22,180 bases of DNA from Candidatus Peregrinibacteria bacterium CG11_big_fil_rev_8_21_14_0_20_46_8 (GCA_002796025.1 PCVQ01000042.1:1-22180), one strand, 5' to 3'; positions 14,665-22,009 are shown, numbered from the stretch's first letter. Translations and numbers: made by a program. The notes: generated by a model not told the origin, from the letters alone.

Positions 14665-15828
14665 TTAAAAATCCATCACTTCCATTTGTACAGGGACTAC
14701 ACCGACGGTTGATGCTTCTAATGTAGTAAAGGCGCTGCGCGAAAGATCAATAATGCGGCCAACAACAAAGGGACCACGATCATTAATCACCACATCTACA
14801 TACTCTCCGTTATCCATATCGGTTACCCGTACAATTGTACCAAATGGCAAGGTTTTGTGGGCTGCGGTAAGATTGCGCTCTTTAAATTCGAGACCCTTGG
14901 TTAATTTTGTTTTTGCCAAACCATCGGCATACCAGCTGGCATAGCCGAACTCTGCTCCTTCGTTTGTTTTAATGTATCGGTATATTAAAAGTGCGAGCTC
15001 ACCGCGTGTAAGTGAGCGGTCGGGTGCAGAGAAGATGCCGTTTTTAGAGGTAAGAATCGTACGGTCGAGTGCGTAGGCGATATCTTTTGCATACCACGCA
15101 TCGGCCGGAATACTTGCAGGAATTTCGGCAGTTGTAAGGTCGGCAGTGACATCGGCTGCTTTAAAGAGCATGCGTAAGCCGGCTGCTAAGGTAACCGGTG
15201 AGTGAGGTTTAAAGTAATTGCCATCTCCAACGCCGCTGACAATGCCGCGGCTCTTTGCCTCTTGCACCGTTTCGTAAAACCAGTCGCTGCTGCGCACATC
15301 GGTAAAGGGTTTTTCATCGAGTTTTGCGCTGAGTTCAAGTGTGGCTGTGCCATCGATTTGAATATGGCGAATATCCGGAAGTACGCGCTCTTCTCCGGTT
15401 ATAAGATCTTGCACAATAATTTCTGTTTTGCGGGGAAGAATAATTTTGACTGGATTTTCAGCGGTGACGTTGTGGAATGAGGTGAGGGAGTCGGCAGGGG
15501 AGGTGGTATCCGCCGGAGTATTTTCTTGAGGTGCAGGCTGCGTTGTATCTTGATTCTCAGTTTGAGGCTGCGCAGTCGCAGCAAGTATCATAGCCAATGC
15601 CTCGGCGCGCGAAACTTCCCGCTCAGGATGAAAGAGTCCGTCCGAAAAGCCGGCAACTAAATTATTCTCTTTAAGATACCCAACGGCTACTGCAAATGAT
15701 GAACTCTTTGGTACATCGATAAACGGGCCGTCGTTGTCTTGTGCAGTGCCTGCAAGCGGTCCGCCAAGGATACTTGCTGCTACTACAAAGATGCTCATCA
15801 AGCCGGCAATATATTTTTGAACATTCAT
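14665..15828 (-). CDS. Exported SLH-repeat protein with C-terminal RlpA double-psi beta-barrel
   Basis: 387 residues: signal peptide (about 6-29), SLH repeat 1 (FIDVPKSS... to MILAATA, 36-86), Gln/Thr/Pro-rich linker, small beta domain (120-170), SLH repeats 2 and 3 (FTDVRSSDWF..., 175-225; PADAWYAKDI..., 240-288), and an RlpA-like barrel (294-387) with ASWYADG, AAHKTLPFGT, VVINDRGPFV and RIIDLS, including the conserved Asp of the RlpA/MltA fold (D361). SLH repeats attach proteins to wall polymers, and RlpA-family barrels bind or cut denuded glycan strands at the septum. Its ATG overlaps the khpB stop codon (ATGA), so it looks translationally coupled to an RNA-binding protein gene. SLH repeats 2-3 immediately precede the RlpA domain, an unusual fusion. 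Confidence 0.88.
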   Translation of the reverse strand: MNVQKYIAGLMSIFVVAASILGGPLAGTAQDNDGPFIDVPKSSSFAVAVGYLKENNLVAGFSDGLFHPEREVSRAEALAMILAATAQPQTENQDTTQPAPQENTPADTTSPADSLTSFHNVTAENPVKIILPRKTEIIVQDLITGEERVLPDIRHIQIDGTATLELSAKLDEKPFTDVRSSDWFYETVQEAKSRGIVSGVGDGNYFKPHSPVTLAAGLRMLFKAADVTADLTTAEIPASIPADAWYAKDIAYALDRTILTSKNGIFSAPDRSLTRGELALLIYRYIKTNEGAEFGYASWYADGLAKTKLTKGLEFKERNLTAAHKTLPFGTIVRVTDMDNGEYVDVVINDRGPFVVGRIIDLSRSAFTTLEASTVGVVPVQMEVMDF

Positions 15829-16304
15829 TGTTTTACACGTATAACCACTGCGCGATGGTCCGAAGCACCAGTACTCTCTGTTGTAATATCGTGATACTGC
15901 TCTTTAGCAAGCTCCAAGTGTACAATACGGCGAAAATAAGGAGACATAGGAGGGAGCCGCTGATCTTGCATCGTTTTGCGTGCCTCATCTACTTTGCGCT
16001 GTGCAAGCGTTAAGACGCTCTCTTCTTGGCGTTGCCGGTAACTATCAACATCTAAAATAATAAAGACATTTTCGTCTGCCTTTTTCCAGATAAGTGTTTT
16101 TAACAGATGCTGCAGCGCATAAATCGTCTCACCATGATACCCGATAAGTGTAGCGGCTTCATCGGTGTCGATATCGACTCTATAGGTAATGCCTTTAGCA
16201 TTTATAGTACGGTCGGTTTCAACTTCTTCCACCTTAAATTTCCTAAAAGGAATCTGAAGGTTCTGAAGGATTTCCGCGAGCGTTTTTTGAATAAGGTCTT
16301 CCAT
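15825..16304 (-). CDS. khpB: KH-R3H RNA-binding protein KhpB (Jag/SpoIIIJ-associated)
   Basis: 159 residues from the ATG at 16304. A TTG at 16343 would add 13 residues but overlap yidC by 23 nt; neither start has an SD. The KH domain has LIGYHGETIYALQ (GxxG loop as GYHG, 55-58), and the R3H domain has the Arg-x3-His motif in FRRIVHLELA (R125, H129) with a C-terminal DHRAVVIRV strand. The N-terminal Jag-N domain is missing, leaving only a short lead-in helix, as often seen in streamlined genomes. KhpB binds RNA and influences cell division and elongation in Gram-positives. It sits directly after yidC in the conserved rpmH-rnpA-yidC-khpB order and is followed by envelope genes. Confidence 0.9.
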   Translation of the reverse strand: MEDLIQKTLAEILQNLQIPFRKFKVEEVETDRTINAKGITYRVDIDTDEAATLIGYHGETIYALQHLLKTLIWKKADENVFIILDVDSYRQRQEESVLTLAQRKVDEARKTMQDQRLPPMSPYFRRIVHLELAKEQYHDITTESTGASDHRAVVIRVKQ

Positions 16305-16320
16305 AGCGGACGGAATACTA

Positions 16321-17520
16321 TCAGTTTTTTTTGTTCGCGACAAACTGTTGCCCTACCGCGAATAACGTTGAAGTTGCCCAGTATAATCCCACACCTGCCG
16401 GAAGGGAGGCTGTGAATACAGCGATCATGACCGGCAATATATAGACCATACTCTTGTTTGCAATTTCCATCTCGGATCCAAGATCTTTTTTCTCGCTTTT
16501 ATCGGCGGCTTGCCCCTTGTTTTTGAATGTTGCTAATTTCATTTGGAAGAACTGCAGAGCCCCAACAATAAGAGGTAATACATAAAGATTTGGGTCCATT
16601 AGCTCTAAAATGCCGAGAAAGTTTGTACTCACAGCGGTAAGATCAACGTGCTCTAAAAAAGGATATACAAGAAATGTTTGATCGGGATTCAAGCCGTTTT
16701 GAATAACGTAAAAGAGAGCGATAAGAATCGGAAACTGCATGAGCAGAGGAAGACAGCTGCCAAAAGGATTGACTTTGTGTTCCTTCCAGAGTGCCATTGT
16801 CTCCATAGCAATACGCTCTTGATTGCCTTTATATTTCTCGCGGATATGGGCAAGCTTTGGCTGTAATACTTGCATACGGCGCTGTGAGTTCATCGCCTTT
16901 TGAGATGGCGCGAGAAGAATGAGCCGCAAGAACAGGGTAAGGGCGATAATCGCAAAGCCGAGGCTGTGGCCGGGCATTACATCTATTAAAAAAACCAGAG
17001 CATTATAGATCGGTTTATAAAAGAAGGTGCGGCCGATTTGCCGGAAAAAGCCGGGTTCAACAATTTCAAATTCCGGAGACGATACCTCGCCGAGTGTTAC
17101 TTTATAGCGTCCGAGTTCGCCAAAGAGCGCGTTGCTCCAGTACTGAAAGCTGAGAATTTCACTGTCCTGCGGAGCGATAACTGTATCGTGAATATTTGCA
17201 CAGCTGCTCTCTGTTGTTGCCGAAATTGGTTCAAAAGTTGTCCCGGTAAAGCGCGACACTTCGAGTGGATTTTCCGGACAGTTCGATGGAATGGTAAGTG
17301 GACTATCCGTTGTATTTGTAATGCGAATTGTTACGACTTGTCCTTGCGCAAAATTGTCTTTCACCGGTTCGAGTAAGATCGGTCCTTGGGGTATATCGTC
17401 TTGCGGTGTTTTGTCTCCTTGATTTGAAAAAAAGAATTGGCTAATAAGCAGGACTGCAACGAGCAGAAGCAGCATATTTGTAAGCTTTGGTTTCTTTGGT
17501 TGTTCTTTTTGCTTATCCAT
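16321..17520 (-). CDS. yidC: Membrane protein insertase YidC/Oxa1
   Basis: 399 residues from the ATG at 17520 (MDKQKEQPKK); an upstream start at 17565 would run deep into rnpA. It inserts and folds inner-membrane proteins with or without SecYEG. Order: TM1 (about 16-32), an exoplasmic beta domain of about 125 residues, then the five-helix insertase core: ALVFLIDVMPG, IIALTLFLRLILLAP (the conserved positively charged groove residue is the Arg in FLRLI), LLMQFPILIALFYVIQNG, LYVLPLIVGALQFF, and PVMIAVFTASLPAGVGLYW. The exoplasmic domain is longer than the loop of Gram-positive homologues, shorter than the E. coli P1 domain, and has two cysteines (NCPEN and SSCAN). The start overlaps the rnpA stop by 8 nt. 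Confidence 0.93.
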   Translation of the reverse strand: MDKQKEQPKKPKLTNMLLLLVAVLLISQFFFSNQGDKTPQDDIPQGPILLEPVKDNFAQGQVVTIRITNTTDSPLTIPSNCPENPLEVSRFTGTTFEPISATTESSCANIHDTVIAPQDSEILSFQYWSNALFGELGRYKVTLGEVSSPEFEIVEPGFFRQIGRTFFYKPIYNALVFLIDVMPGHSLGFAIIALTLFLRLILLAPSQKAMNSQRRMQVLQPKLAHIREKYKGNQERIAMETMALWKEHKVNPFGSCLPLLMQFPILIALFYVIQNGLNPDQTFLVYPFLEHVDLTAVSTNFLGILELMDPNLYVLPLIVGALQFFQMKLATFKNKGQAADKSEKKDLGSEMEIANKSMVYILPVMIAVFTASLPAGVGLYWATSTLFAVGQQFVANKKN

Positions 17521-17833
17521 GAAGAGTAGTAATGAGCTCGGCTTGAACGCGCTCGAACGGCGCATCTAAAATATTTCGATGTACAAGGATGCAAACATCG
17601 TAACCTATTTGTGGAAGCTTCGGAAGAGTGAGGCGGATTGCCTCGTACATCCGCCGCCGTGCGCGGTTGCGCTGTACTGCTAACGTGCTGACTTTTTTAC
17701 TCGCTACGACGCAAAAGCGCAAGTGGTCGGTACGGTTTGGCATTATGCGCACCGCAAAGTGTTCGGCACGCCTGCGCGCACCTTTACGCAAAATATATTC
17801 AATGCGCCCTTTCCCGGTTATCTTTGGTACCAA
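17513..17833 (-). CDS. rnpA: Ribonuclease P protein component
   Basis: 106 residues, start TTG at 17833; no ATG lies in frame before the preceding stop codon. It aids the RNase P RNA in tRNA 5' maturation. Family features: GRIEYILRKGARRR, HLRFCVVASKKVS, and the RNR signature QRNRARRRMYEAIR, with a C-terminal YDVCILVHRN. Size and basic composition fit. It follows rpmH by 27 nt and overlaps yidC. The RNase P RNA gene is not in the window. Confidence 0.92.
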   Translation of the reverse strand: MVPKITGKGRIEYILRKGARRRAEHFAVRIMPNRTDHLRFCVVASKKVSTLAVQRNRARRRMYEAIRLTLPKLPQIGYDVCILVHRNILDAPFERVQAELITTLHG

Positions 17834-17860
17834 ATGTATAGGTTGGCGAGCTTGCGCCTG

Positions 17861-17989
17861 TTATACGGTGAGCTTGTGGCGGCCCTTTTGGCGGCGCCGT
17901 CGCAAGACATTTCTGCCATTCGCTGTTTGCATCCGCTTTTTGAAGCCGTGTGTGCGCTTGCGCTTCCGTGTTTTGAGTTTTCCTTGCAT
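17861..17989 (-). CDS. rpmH: 50S ribosomal protein L34
   Basis: 42 residues: MQGKLKTRKRKRTHGFKKRM, then QTANGRNVLRRRRQKGRHKL. This is the L34 signature (KRKRTHGF, M-x-T-x-x-GR-x-VL-x-x-RR-x-KGR). The N-terminus differs from the usual MKRTFQPS. An in-frame stop 5 codons upstream fixes the ATG at 17989 as the only start. A GAGG lies just before the ATG but is too close to be a normal SD. Promoter TTGCAT-17-TAAGAT lies at 17999-18027. It heads the rpmH-rnpA-yidC-khpB group; dnaA and oriC, often beside rpmH, are not seen here. Confidence 0.93.
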   Translation of the reverse strand: MQGKLKTRKRKRTHGFKKRMQTANGRNVLRRRRQKGRHKLTV

Positions 17990-17998
17990 AGCCTCGGT

Positions 17999-18027
17999 AT
18001 CTTAGTAGAAAGAAAACAGGAATGCAA
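17999..18027 (-). promoter_or_regulatory. Promoter of the rpmH-rnpA-yidC group
   Basis: On the minus strand TTGCAT (18022-18027) and TAAGAT (17999-18004) are 17 bp apart. The ATG is only 9 nt after the -10 box, so the transcript would have a leader of about 3 nt. The -35 and spacer lie inside the outer left arm of the large inverted repeat. Confidence 0.6.
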
Positions 18028-18165
18028 GAAGTGGGAAGCAGGAAAGGAAGTAGGAAGGCGGAGGAAAACAGGAATAAATAAGCGCGAATCGGTGCCACTT
18101 TCACTGCTGCTTCCTGTTTTCTTGCCTCCTATCTTGCTTCCTGTTTTCCTGTATTCCCGTTTTCT
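18011..18165. repeat. Long imperfect inverted repeat, purine-rich left arm and pyrimidine-rich right arm
   Basis: The outermost 16 bases match at 14 of 16 positions as an inverted repeat (18011-18026 AGAAAACAGGAATGCA against 18150-18165 TGTATTCCCGTTTTCT). The pairing continues imperfectly inward through GGAAG- and GGAAAACAGGAA-type units to a centre near 18078-18110. The plus strand is almost all purine in the left arm and pyrimidine in the right. It fills the divergent gap between rpmH and the PP2C-like gene; no gene is seen in 17990-18181. Confidence 0.7.
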
Positions 18166-18173
18166 GTTATGCT
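18145..18173 (+). promoter_or_regulatory. Weak promoter candidate for the PP2C-like gene
   Basis: TTTCCT (18145-18150), 17 bp, TATGCT (18168-18173), with the ATG at 18182 after 8 nt. The -35 is poor, so the call rests mainly on the -10 and its near-leaderless spacing. Confidence 0.35.
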
Positions 18174-18181
18174 ATCCGCTG

Positions 18182-20188
18182 ATGTCATTCCGATACGACT
18201 CAGAGTTTGTTTTTATTGGAAGAGGGGACGAAAGTTTCCTCGAAAGTTATACGTACGAGCGAGAGGACAACGGGCGCGATAAGGGGCATCTCTTTTTTGC
18301 AGTTGAGATCTTAAATAATCAGGCAGAGGCTCAAGAGATCGGAGATCAGCTTTTTGAGACTTTTAAAACTGCGTTTGCGGAGAGTTCCTATGATGATCCG
18401 TATACTCATTTTGAAGAGGCTCTGAAAAAGGTAAATATAAGTATTGAGCGCTTAAAAGAAGAAAAGGTATCGGGCTTTATTGGAAATTTGAATATCGCTG
18501 CAGGTGCGGTAATCGATAATGCACTCTATGTCTCCACTGTAGGAGATGCCGAAATTTATTTAGTGAGAAAACGCTTTATTTCGATTGTCTCTGAGGGATT
18601 GAGTGAAGAGTCCGCCCGCGATGCATTTGTGAATATTGCAAACGGTCCGCTTGAGGCTGGAGATATTATGCTCTTTTCTACTTCTCGTTTGCTTCGTTAT
18701 GTAAGTAAGGCGGATCTTGGAAAGATGTTTGACGGCGTGCCCCGCCTGGGCGGGGCAGGACGCGGTATCGCCCTTGGCGACGCAATGACGGATTTGCAGG
18801 ATTTTGTGATGACCGAAATTTTGGGACGCTGTGTTGTTATTGGCGTTTCGGTGAGTGAGGGAAGTGCCATGCTCGCAACCGATAAAGAATCATTTGCGGA
18901 TGTTTCAGAAAGTTCAGAAAGCATTATGGGAAAGGTGCATCAAATTGCAGAGCGGGTTAGTGCACTTCTGCCAAAGCGCAAGAGCAGCGGCCCGGGTGCG
19001 CTCAGCTCATTGCGGCTGAGTATTGCCCAGATGCTCGCACCGCGCGAGAAAAAAGAAAAAAAGCGGTTCAATATTGAATGGCGCCGCAGCATCACACGCG
19101 AAAAATTGCTGGTCAGTATTATTTTTTTAGTTGTTCTGCTTATTGGCGGTGTTTTTTGGTTCCGCACCCGCGGAAGCCAAAAGCAGATTATTGCCGAACA
19201 GACGGTGAAATTAAATACTGTTCGTGAGCTTATTAATGACGCATCGACTATCGGTCAGTTCGATAAACCAAAGGCCGCGGACTTACTTACAACCGCCGAA
19301 GCAACCTCGTTCGAAGTGTTGAATTCGCGCTATTTGCGCAGCGAAGCCGTTACCGTACTCGATGATATTAAGAAGCTACGTGACAGTCTTGACGATGTTC
19401 GTCGTGTAGAGCAGCCCGAGGTGCTTGCGAATCTTGCGGACAAACGCGGCAGCGTAAATGCGCTCGGCATTTTGGCACTGAGCAAAAAGATCTTTGCATT
19501 TGAATATAATGCGCTGTACGAAATTATTTTGGATCAGCTGCAGGATCCGCTCACGATCTCGAGTTTAGAGAGCGTTATTTTAGCGACACCATATCAAGAA
19601 AATAATTCACTGCTCTTTCTTACCCGTACCGGAAAGATGATCGAATTTGCCGACGCACACTTTACACTTACGCCGACGCAGGACGGCATTTGGAAAAAGG
19701 GAGTCGATTTAAAAACGTATAGCGACCGGATTTACATTTTGGATCCTGAGCGCAATCAAATTTGGCGGTATGCACAGCGGCGTGGCGGATTCGGCCTCGC
19801 TGAAGAATATAATAAAGATGCAGAACTGCAGAACGGCGTTTCGATGGCAATCGATGGTTTTGTGTACATTTTAAACAGCGATGGAACAATCACGCAGCTC
19901 TATCAAGGCGAGCGTCAATCGTATCCGCTAAAGCAGTTGCCGCTGTATGGTGTTGAGTCACCGACGCGTATTTTTACTACCGCAGATTCAGCCTTTCTCT
20001 ATATTTTGGAACCGTCAAAGTCGCGCGTGCTTATCTTTAGAAAAGATCGTGCAAACGGCGGGGCCGTATACCGCACTCAGTATGTCTTTGAGAATGTAGG
20101 TGAGTTGCGCGATTTGGTGGTAGATGAAGACCGCCTCTATGTCAGCGACGCCAGCAAGGTGTATGTTGTCAATTTAGCGGAATTATAG
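18182..20188 (+). CDS. Membrane-anchored PP2C-like protein with exoplasmic propeller-like domain
   Basis: 668 residues from the ATG at 18182; the frame is open far upstream, but that part reads through rpmH and the inverted repeat. The cytoplasmic part (1-240) resembles PP2C phosphatases: FFAVEILNN (39-46) at the place of the first metal motif, VGDAEIYLV (120-128) for GDSRxYL, and GDIMLFSTSRL (160-170) for GDxxLLxSDGL. The metal-binding Asp of motif one and the DG of the last motif are missing, so it is probably catalytically dead. A basic region precedes a TM helix (about 308-328), then a coiled-coil stretch and about 250 residues of NHL/propeller-like strands (DRIYILDPERNQIWRYA, GFVYILNSDGTITQLY, AFLYILEPSKSRVLIF, DRLYVSDASKVYVVN). 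The design suggests outside ligand sensing linked to an inactive phosphatase-fold scaffold. Residues 187-192 derive from a GC palindrome. Confidence 0.75.
   Translation: MSFRYDSEFVFIGRGDESFLESYTYEREDNGRDKGHLFFAVEILNNQAEAQEIGDQLFETFKTAFAESSYDDPYTHFEEALKKVNISIERLKEEKVSGFIGNLNIAAGAVIDNALYVSTVGDAEIYLVRKRFISIVSEGLSEESARDAFVNIANGPLEAGDIMLFSTSRLLRYVSKADLGKMFDGVPRLGGAGRGIALGDAMTDLQDFVMTEILGRCVVIGVSVSEGSAMLATDKESFADVSESSESIMGKVHQIAERVSALLPKRKSSGPGALSSLRLSIAQMLAPREKKEKKRFNIEWRRSITREKLLVSIIFLVVLLIGGVFWFRTRGSQKQIIAEQTVKLNTVRELINDASTIGQFDKPKAADLLTTAEATSFEVLNSRYLRSEAVTVLDDIKKLRDSLDDVRRVEQPEVLANLADKRGSVNALGILALSKKIFAFEYNALYEIILDQLQDPLTISSLESVILATPYQENNSLLFLTRTGKMIEFADAHFTLTPTQDGIWKKGVDLKTYSDRIYILDPERNQIWRYAQRRGGFGLAEEYNKDAELQNGVSMAIDGFVYILNSDGTITQLYQGERQSYPLKQLPLYGVESPTRIFTTADSAFLYILEPSKSRVLIFRKDRANGGAVYRTQYVFENVGELRDLVVDEDRLYVSDASKVYVVNLAEL
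18740..18755. repeat. GC-rich palindrome, copy 2
   Basis: CCCCGCCTGGGCGGGG differs from copy 1 (5145-5160) only in the 2-nt centre. It lies within the PP2C-like domain and reads in frame as Pro-Arg-Leu-Gly-Gly-Ala, between FDGV and GRGIALGD. Confidence 0.75.
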
Positions 20189-20194
20189 TATAGT
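20166..20194 (+). promoter_or_regulatory. Promoter of the 366-residue protein gene, leaderless spacing
   Basis: TTGTCA (20166-20171), 17 bp, TATAGT (20189-20194), with the ATG at 20201 beginning 7 nt after the -10 box. The -35 and spacer lie inside the last codons of the upstream gene. There is no room for an SD. Confidence 0.7.
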
Positions 20195-20200
20195 ATACAA

Positions 20201-21301
20201 ATGGATATTCGATGTTCTTATCGACTTTTTTGTATTGCCTTTGGTGGTCCGCAGCGATTTCTTTGCGAGCAGCATTTTGAAAAGCATAGTGAGCCGGCCG
20301 CTGCTGAGGCGGCAAAAGAGAAACCTGAACAAGCTGCCGCAGACGATGGCAGTCTCGAGGGATGGGAAGCGGCGGGTGCAAAAGTTGCAGAATATGGAAA
20401 TCGTGCAGTGCGCCAAGCGAATTTAGAAAAGCGGGGCGGCGTAGAAGGCGTGAGAGAAAAAATGATAGATCGTTTAGCGAGTATGCTCGCGCATCATAAC
20501 AATATTGACCATGGAACCGATCGCGCCGAGGTTGCAGAAAAATTGGGTCTCGGTGATCTCTTTGAAAATCCTCAATTTCATGAACAGCTCGATGCAGCGG
20601 TGCGCAACGGCTACGACTATCTCAGTGCAATCAATACACGCGATCCGCAAAGAATTGTCATTCTACTTATTGGTGACGGTTCAATTCCGCCGGGCGTTCC
20701 GGAGCCAAAGGAGAAAAGAATTACATTGAAATTGCGCGCGCCAATGAAGGAGCATTTGATTCAGGAAGATGACGCGGCGTTTGTTACAGCCGTGGATAAA
20801 ACAAATCCAGACTCAACAACTCAATATCTCCGTGATTTTGAAGAAGTTGATAATTTGGACCCGGAAGTAATTGAACGCAGAGAGCAGCAACGTAGAGAAT
20901 TGCTTGCTGAAATGATGCCGGAATATCATTCTCGTGCATCACAGTATGCGAGCCATGCTGAGGATACAGAATGGAAAAAAGATACTGTGAAATTTTTAGC
21001 TGATTTTGTTCGAAAGTTCGAAAATGATTTTTCACCTTCTTCAATGCGCGAAGCTCTTGTAGAAGATGATGGGTTTTATGATTTTTTGGCTAGAGCGGTT
21101 GCCGGCCGGGAAGATACGGATAGACTTAGTACTGATGAGATGGTGAGAGTTATGGCGGAGTATCGACGTTTTACAGAACTCTTTGATGAAATGTATCCCG
21201 AAGAACTTCAGAAATCTGAAAAAATGAAAAATACAAATTCGACCGGAAATTCTGAAATAGTATTGGCCGAGGCAAAACAAATGAAAGATGATGATTTTTA
21301 A
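20201..21301 (+). CDS. Hypothetical acidic, mostly helical protein
   Basis: 366 residues, not recognised. After an odd Cys- and aromatic-containing N-terminus (MDIRCSYRLFCIAFGG), it has an Ala/Glu linker (35-50), a charged helical body, a short beta-like core (RIVILLIGDGSIPPGVPEPK and ITLKLRAP) and long charged helices to the end (ERREQQRRELLAEMMPEYHS, FLADFVRKFENDF). No signal peptide is clear in this frame. A shifted frame at 20213 would give a hydrophobic start (MFLSTFLYCLWW...) but hits a stop after 22 codons, so a frameshift near 20280 that joins a membrane segment to the body is conceivable. Codon use and a good promoter support translation. It follows the PP2C-like gene by 12 nt. Confidence 0.7.
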   Translation: MDIRCSYRLFCIAFGGPQRFLCEQHFEKHSEPAAAEAAKEKPEQAAADDGSLEGWEAAGAKVAEYGNRAVRQANLEKRGGVEGVREKMIDRLASMLAHHNNIDHGTDRAEVAEKLGLGDLFENPQFHEQLDAAVRNGYDYLSAINTRDPQRIVILLIGDGSIPPGVPEPKEKRITLKLRAPMKEHLIQEDDAAFVTAVDKTNPDSTTQYLRDFEEVDNLDPEVIERREQQRRELLAEMMPEYHSRASQYASHAEDTEWKKDTVKFLADFVRKFENDFSPSSMREALVEDDGFYDFLARAVAGREDTDRLSTDEMVRVMAEYRRFTELFDEMYPEELQKSEKMKNTNSTGNSEIVLAEAKQMKDDDF

Positions 21302-21311
21302 TTTGGCTGAA

Positions 21312-21665
21312 CTATAGTTCGCCCGTCCAAATTGGTCGTAAAGTTATACCGTTCAGGCGGCCATCGTCATCAGTGCATTTGGTGGCAGCGATGCGCAGAG
21401 TTTCTACTAATCCTATGATGTCTCGATCGATGCATTTATAGGGAAGTTCATCGCTCCAATATGTAGCCGTAGGATCCCCGGGAGTATGACACTCTAATAG
21501 CAAGAGGCGCATTTCTCCTCCAATACATGATTCTGCTATGCGCCTGCTGATATCCTGAACGGGATTTGTGGTTGCCTCGAGGTTCCGCTGGTTCGTTTCT
21601 GAACCGGCTTCGAAGGCTGCCAGAGCGGTAATGCATGCAAGTGTCGCAAATGTGCTTTTTTTCAT
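21312..21665 (-). CDS. Small exported four-cysteine protein (A)
   Basis: 117 residues with a signal peptide (MKKSTFATLACITALAAFEA) and a mature part containing four cysteines spaced C-x11-C-x18-C-x18-C (ESCIGG, LECHTP, YKCIDR, TKCTDD), followed by GRLNGITLRPI. The family is not recognised. The next gene on the same strand encodes a similar four-cysteine protein. Promoter TTGACA-16-TAATAT at 21673-21700 with the ATG 7 nt after the -10 box. Two disulfides in an exported protein are plausible. Confidence 0.7.
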   Translation of the reverse strand: MKKSTFATLACITALAAFEAGSETNQRNLEATTNPVQDISRRIAESCIGGEMRLLLLECHTPGDPTATYWSDELPYKCIDRDIIGLVETLRIAATKCTDDDGRLNGITLRPIWTGEL

Positions 21666-21672
21666 AGGAGCT

Positions 21673-21700
21673 ATATTAGCATTTTATGAATTTCTGTCAA
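21673..21700 (-). promoter_or_regulatory. Promoter of four-cysteine gene A, leaderless spacing
   Basis: On the minus strand a perfect TTGACA (21695-21700), 16 bp, and TAATAT (21673-21678). Seven nucleotides separate the -10 box from the ATG at 21665, so the start codon is at or next to +1. The -35 sits just after the stop codon of the preceding gene. Confidence 0.7.
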
Positions 21701-21701
21701 G

Positions 21702-21998
21702 TCACTTCATCTCTATCGCCGTTTCTCCGCCGTTCAATGTACAGGCACTATCGAATAATCTCAGCGTTGTTTCAAAGCTGGAGCTGCAAGATGATGTGAG
21801 AGGGAGAACTCCAACTGCCATATCGCTCTTGCGATTACAGTATGCAATTACGGGCGCACCTTGAGAATTCGCGCAATCCGAGAGTACGGTTGCAACCGTC
21901 ATTTGTACGGGATCGTGAACTGCCTGAATAGAATAACTTTTGCACGCCGGTGCCGTTAGTAATGCTGCAGCAGCTAAAGCTATTTCTTGTAGTCGCAT
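21702..21998 (-). CDS. Small exported four-cysteine protein (B), possible lipoprotein
   Basis: 98 residues. The N-terminus MRLQEIALAAAALLTAPACK is a signal peptide; LLTAPAC resembles a lipobox, but Pro at -2 is unusual. The mature part has four cysteines spaced C-x11-C-x16-C-x14-C (SDCANS, AYCNRK, SSCSSS, SACTLN), then NGGETAIEM, aligned with protein A. It starts 11 nt after the TrpG-type gene stop. No SD or convincing promoter is seen. Function unknown. Confidence 0.65.
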   Translation of the reverse strand: MRLQEIALAAAALLTAPACKSYSIQAVHDPVQMTVATVLSDCANSQGAPVIAYCNRKSDMAVGVLPLTSSCSSSFETTLRLFDSACTLNGGETAIEMK

Positions 21999-22009
21999 AG
22001 ATGGGAGTG

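Noticed and set aside
17511..17519. A DnaA-box-like TTATCCAT near the yidC start, as part of an origin
   Set aside because: A single imperfect match inside coding sequence, with no cluster and no dnaA gene in the window.
17723..18181. N-terminal extension of the PP2C-like frame back to 17723
   Set aside because: It runs antisense to rpmH and rnpA and through the inverted repeat; the ATG at 18182 begins the recognisable domain.
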